Shown in pieces: positions 49,989 through 51,324 of a stretch of 51,324 nt of DNA. The stretch comes from Nitrososphaerota archaeon. Lineage in GTDB: Archaea; Thermoproteota; Nitrososphaeria; Nitrososphaerales; UBA57. Both the position numbers and the translations under genes were made by a program. Location: positions 1 through 51,324 of the forward strand of contig JACPSZ010000015.1 in NCBI GenBank assembly GCA_024860875.1, read 5' to 3'. How positions within the stretch are numbered: the first letter of the stretch is position 1; every line of letters starts with the position of its first letter. The notes below the pieces were generated by a model. The model was given only the letters and a program-made list of their open reading frames with translations, was not told the origin of the DNA and made no database searches.

Positions 49989-51324
49989 ATGGGTTCTAGC
50001 AGGGCAAAGTACGCTATCGCCTCTCTGCTGATGCTGACGATAATCACTGCCAGCATCTTCGCATCGGATATTACACAGAGTATTAACATAATCACAAGCA
50101 CTGCACCAAAGCCTAGCCAGAACCAGACGACTCCAATTCCAGCACCAGTCTTCCCAGAAGTTTCACAGCCCGCAAAGTCCGTAAACGTTGATCTTAGGGA
50201 GCTAAAGAGCACCTATAGACCTCCAAAGGCGTCAATCAAGGTCGGTATAGTAGTTTACGGCTCTGACTCTGATCCAATAGCAAGAACTATTCGAAGCGTG
50301 CTGAACCAGTGGGCCTCCGAAATAAACCAGAATGGAGGCATATTTCTCAACAGCCAGCAAAAGAAGATACCCGTACAAGTTGTAATTTACCAAGATTCGG
50401 AGTTTGAGGATCTTGGCAGGAACTATTACGAAACATTAGCGCTGCAGGACAAAGTCGACATGGCGATAGTTATTGGAGCTCCTTCACCGGCCAGTCAAGC
50501 AATACAGGTGTTTGATGAAAACGAGGTATTCCATATAGCTCTATCAAACATCCAAACCGATGCAATGTTCAAAGCAAACAACTATACCGTGCTGCTAGGA
50601 GGAGGCACGTCAAACAGCGTGGGAGCAGATTTCGGCAGGTTTGCGAAGAGTTTAGACATCAAGTCAGTTGCGATAATCAGGCTGAACGACTTCTACTATG
50701 GAAACGTGTCCTCAACAATAAAGCGTTCCTTGCAGCTGGAAAGAATACCTGTAATAATCGCCGATTCAAACACGCTTTCTGCATCGTTCTTTACCAATGC
50801 TATACAGAGCATAAGGCAGGGTAGGCCAGATGCAGTTGTAATACTTGCTCCGCCCTCAATCGAATTAAGATTCCTTTCGTCATTGAGGCAGAACTTGGCT
50901 TCGATACCTCTAGTATTCACTGATCTTGCTGCGCAGTCGCCAGGAAGGGTAAGTACTATGGGAAGGGACGCTGACGGCTTGGTCGGCTACTCTTCTTGGG
51001 TTCCTAGCTCAGAATTCAGGAGAAGAAACGTAAATGTTGGACCCAGCAACGAAGAACTGATCAAAATTTCAAGCGTCTATGGCAACTCGCCGCAAGCGGC
51101 CCAAGTATATACGGCTGCCAAGATTCTTCAGAAAATAGTAGAGGAGGCTGGCAGTGTCAACGCCAAGGAAATGCGAACTGTAGCACTGGGGTATCAAGGG
51201 TCCATGACGGCTCTTGGGCCATTTCTTGTCGGTGAAGATGGTTTGATGTACAGCAACGCACAGATAATAGCGCAAGTTCGCAGGGCAAGCGACGGCAGTG
51301 TATCATACGAAGTTATGTGGCCTT
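49989..51324 (+). CDS. Extracellular ligand-binding receptor (branched-chain amino-acid type SBP), 3'-truncated by window edge
   Basis: 445 codons visible from ATG 49989. A signal peptide (AIASLLMLTIITASIFA) is followed by a Ser/Thr/Pro-rich linker. The type I periplasmic-binding fold follows, with IKVGIVVYGSDSDPIARTIRSVLNQW, VQVVIYQDSEF, VDMAIVIGAPSPASQ, ADFGRFAKSLDIKSVAIIRLNDFYYG and PDAVVILAPPSIELRFL. It is the solute-binding part of an ABC importer of the LivJ or amide/urea group, or a receptor. The permease genes would lie beyond the edge. The ligand is not predictable. Confidence 0.8.
   Translation, partial: MGSSRAKYAIASLLMLTIITASIFASDITQSINIITSTAPKPSQNQTTPIPAPVFPEVSQPAKSVNVDLRELKSTYRPPKASIKVGIVVYGSDSDPIARTIRSVLNQWASEINQNGGIFLNSQQKKIPVQVVIYQDSEFEDLGRNYYETLALQDKVDMAIVIGAPSPASQAIQVFDENEVFHIALSNIQTDAMFKANNYTVLLGGGTSNSVGADFGRFAKSLDIKSVAIIRLNDFYYGNVSSTIKRSLQLERIPVIIADSNTLSASFFTNAIQSIRQGRPDAVVILAPPSIELRFLSSLRQNLASIPLVFTDLAAQSPGRVSTMGRDADGLVGYSSWVPSSEFRRRNVNVGPSNEELIKISSVYGNSPQAAQVYTAAKILQKIVEEAGSVNAKEMRTVALGYQGSMTALGPFLVGEDGLMYSNAQIIAQVRRASDGSVSYEVMWP

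Overview
The window looks like chromosomal DNA of an archaeon of the Thaumarchaeota (Nitrososphaerota) type, probably a heterotroph rather than an ammonia oxidiser. Supporting signs are an archaeal RNA polymerase subunit Rpo12, RadA, a chaperonin of the thermosome fold, the archaeal HMG-CoA synthase/thiolase/DUF35 set, diphthine synthase, a DNA polymerase B, archaeal-type TyrRS, a tRNA-Lys with extra inserts that fit introns, and many genes whose TATA-like box lies about 30 nt before the start codon (leaderless messages). No ammonia oxidation gene is present. Lineage is inferred from gene content only.

Layout. 1-5.1 kb: the edge of a streptogramin-lyase-like propeller, PQQ dehydrogenase copy 1, a degenerate chaperonin and a Cys-rich anchored protein. 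5.1-9.1 kb: TyrRS, a B3/B4 tRNA-binding-fold protein, a DegT aminotransferase, a DPM1-like glycosyltransferase and Rpo12. 9.2-14.6 kb: mevalonate-type genes (HMG-CoA synthase, later thiolase plus DUF35) separated by an IS-like transposase unit. 14.6-26.4 kb: a gene-poor repeat-rich stretch, a ribbon-helix-helix regulator, then four tandem PQQ dehydrogenases (copies 2-5). 26.5-32.6 kb: a frameshifted DUF72 gene, then a six-gene RHH-RadA-RadA paralogue-two small proteins-PolB operon. 32.7-36.2 kb: fumarase, small proteins, Dph5-DUF357 and tRNA-Lys. 36.7-38.6 kb: PQQ copy 6. 38.6-51.3 kb: pirin, ChrB-like protein, small membrane proteins, a ferredoxin, citrate synthase, a P5C-type aldehyde dehydrogenase, a HEAT protein, UbiA, a CPBP protease, an F420-type oxidoreductase, mobile-element remains, an adenosine-specific kinase and the start of a ligand-binding lipoprotein-like receptor.

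How it fits together. Six extracytoplasmic quinoproteins share one plan: signal peptide, eight-bladed propeller, a (K/R)EV-repeat stalk and a C-terminal membrane anchor. Five carry a W-D-x-D motif, the pattern that in XoxF enzymes supplies the catalytic Asp and the lanthanide-binding Asp; copy 6 has Asn at both places. Citrate synthase, fumarase and the aldehyde dehydrogenase would take oxidised carbon into central metabolism. No PQQ synthesis gene is seen.

Most novel signals: (1) a roughly 105-nt element with three helices and compensatory base changes, repeated between the tandem PQQ genes; (2) paired 15-bp palindromes just upstream of the TATA box of those genes, beside a divergent RHH regulator gene; (3) an operon resembling a translesion/mutasome cassette with a RadA paralogue and a PolB whose catalytic motifs are altered; (4) a second, unrelated structured-RNA candidate at 48570-48665.
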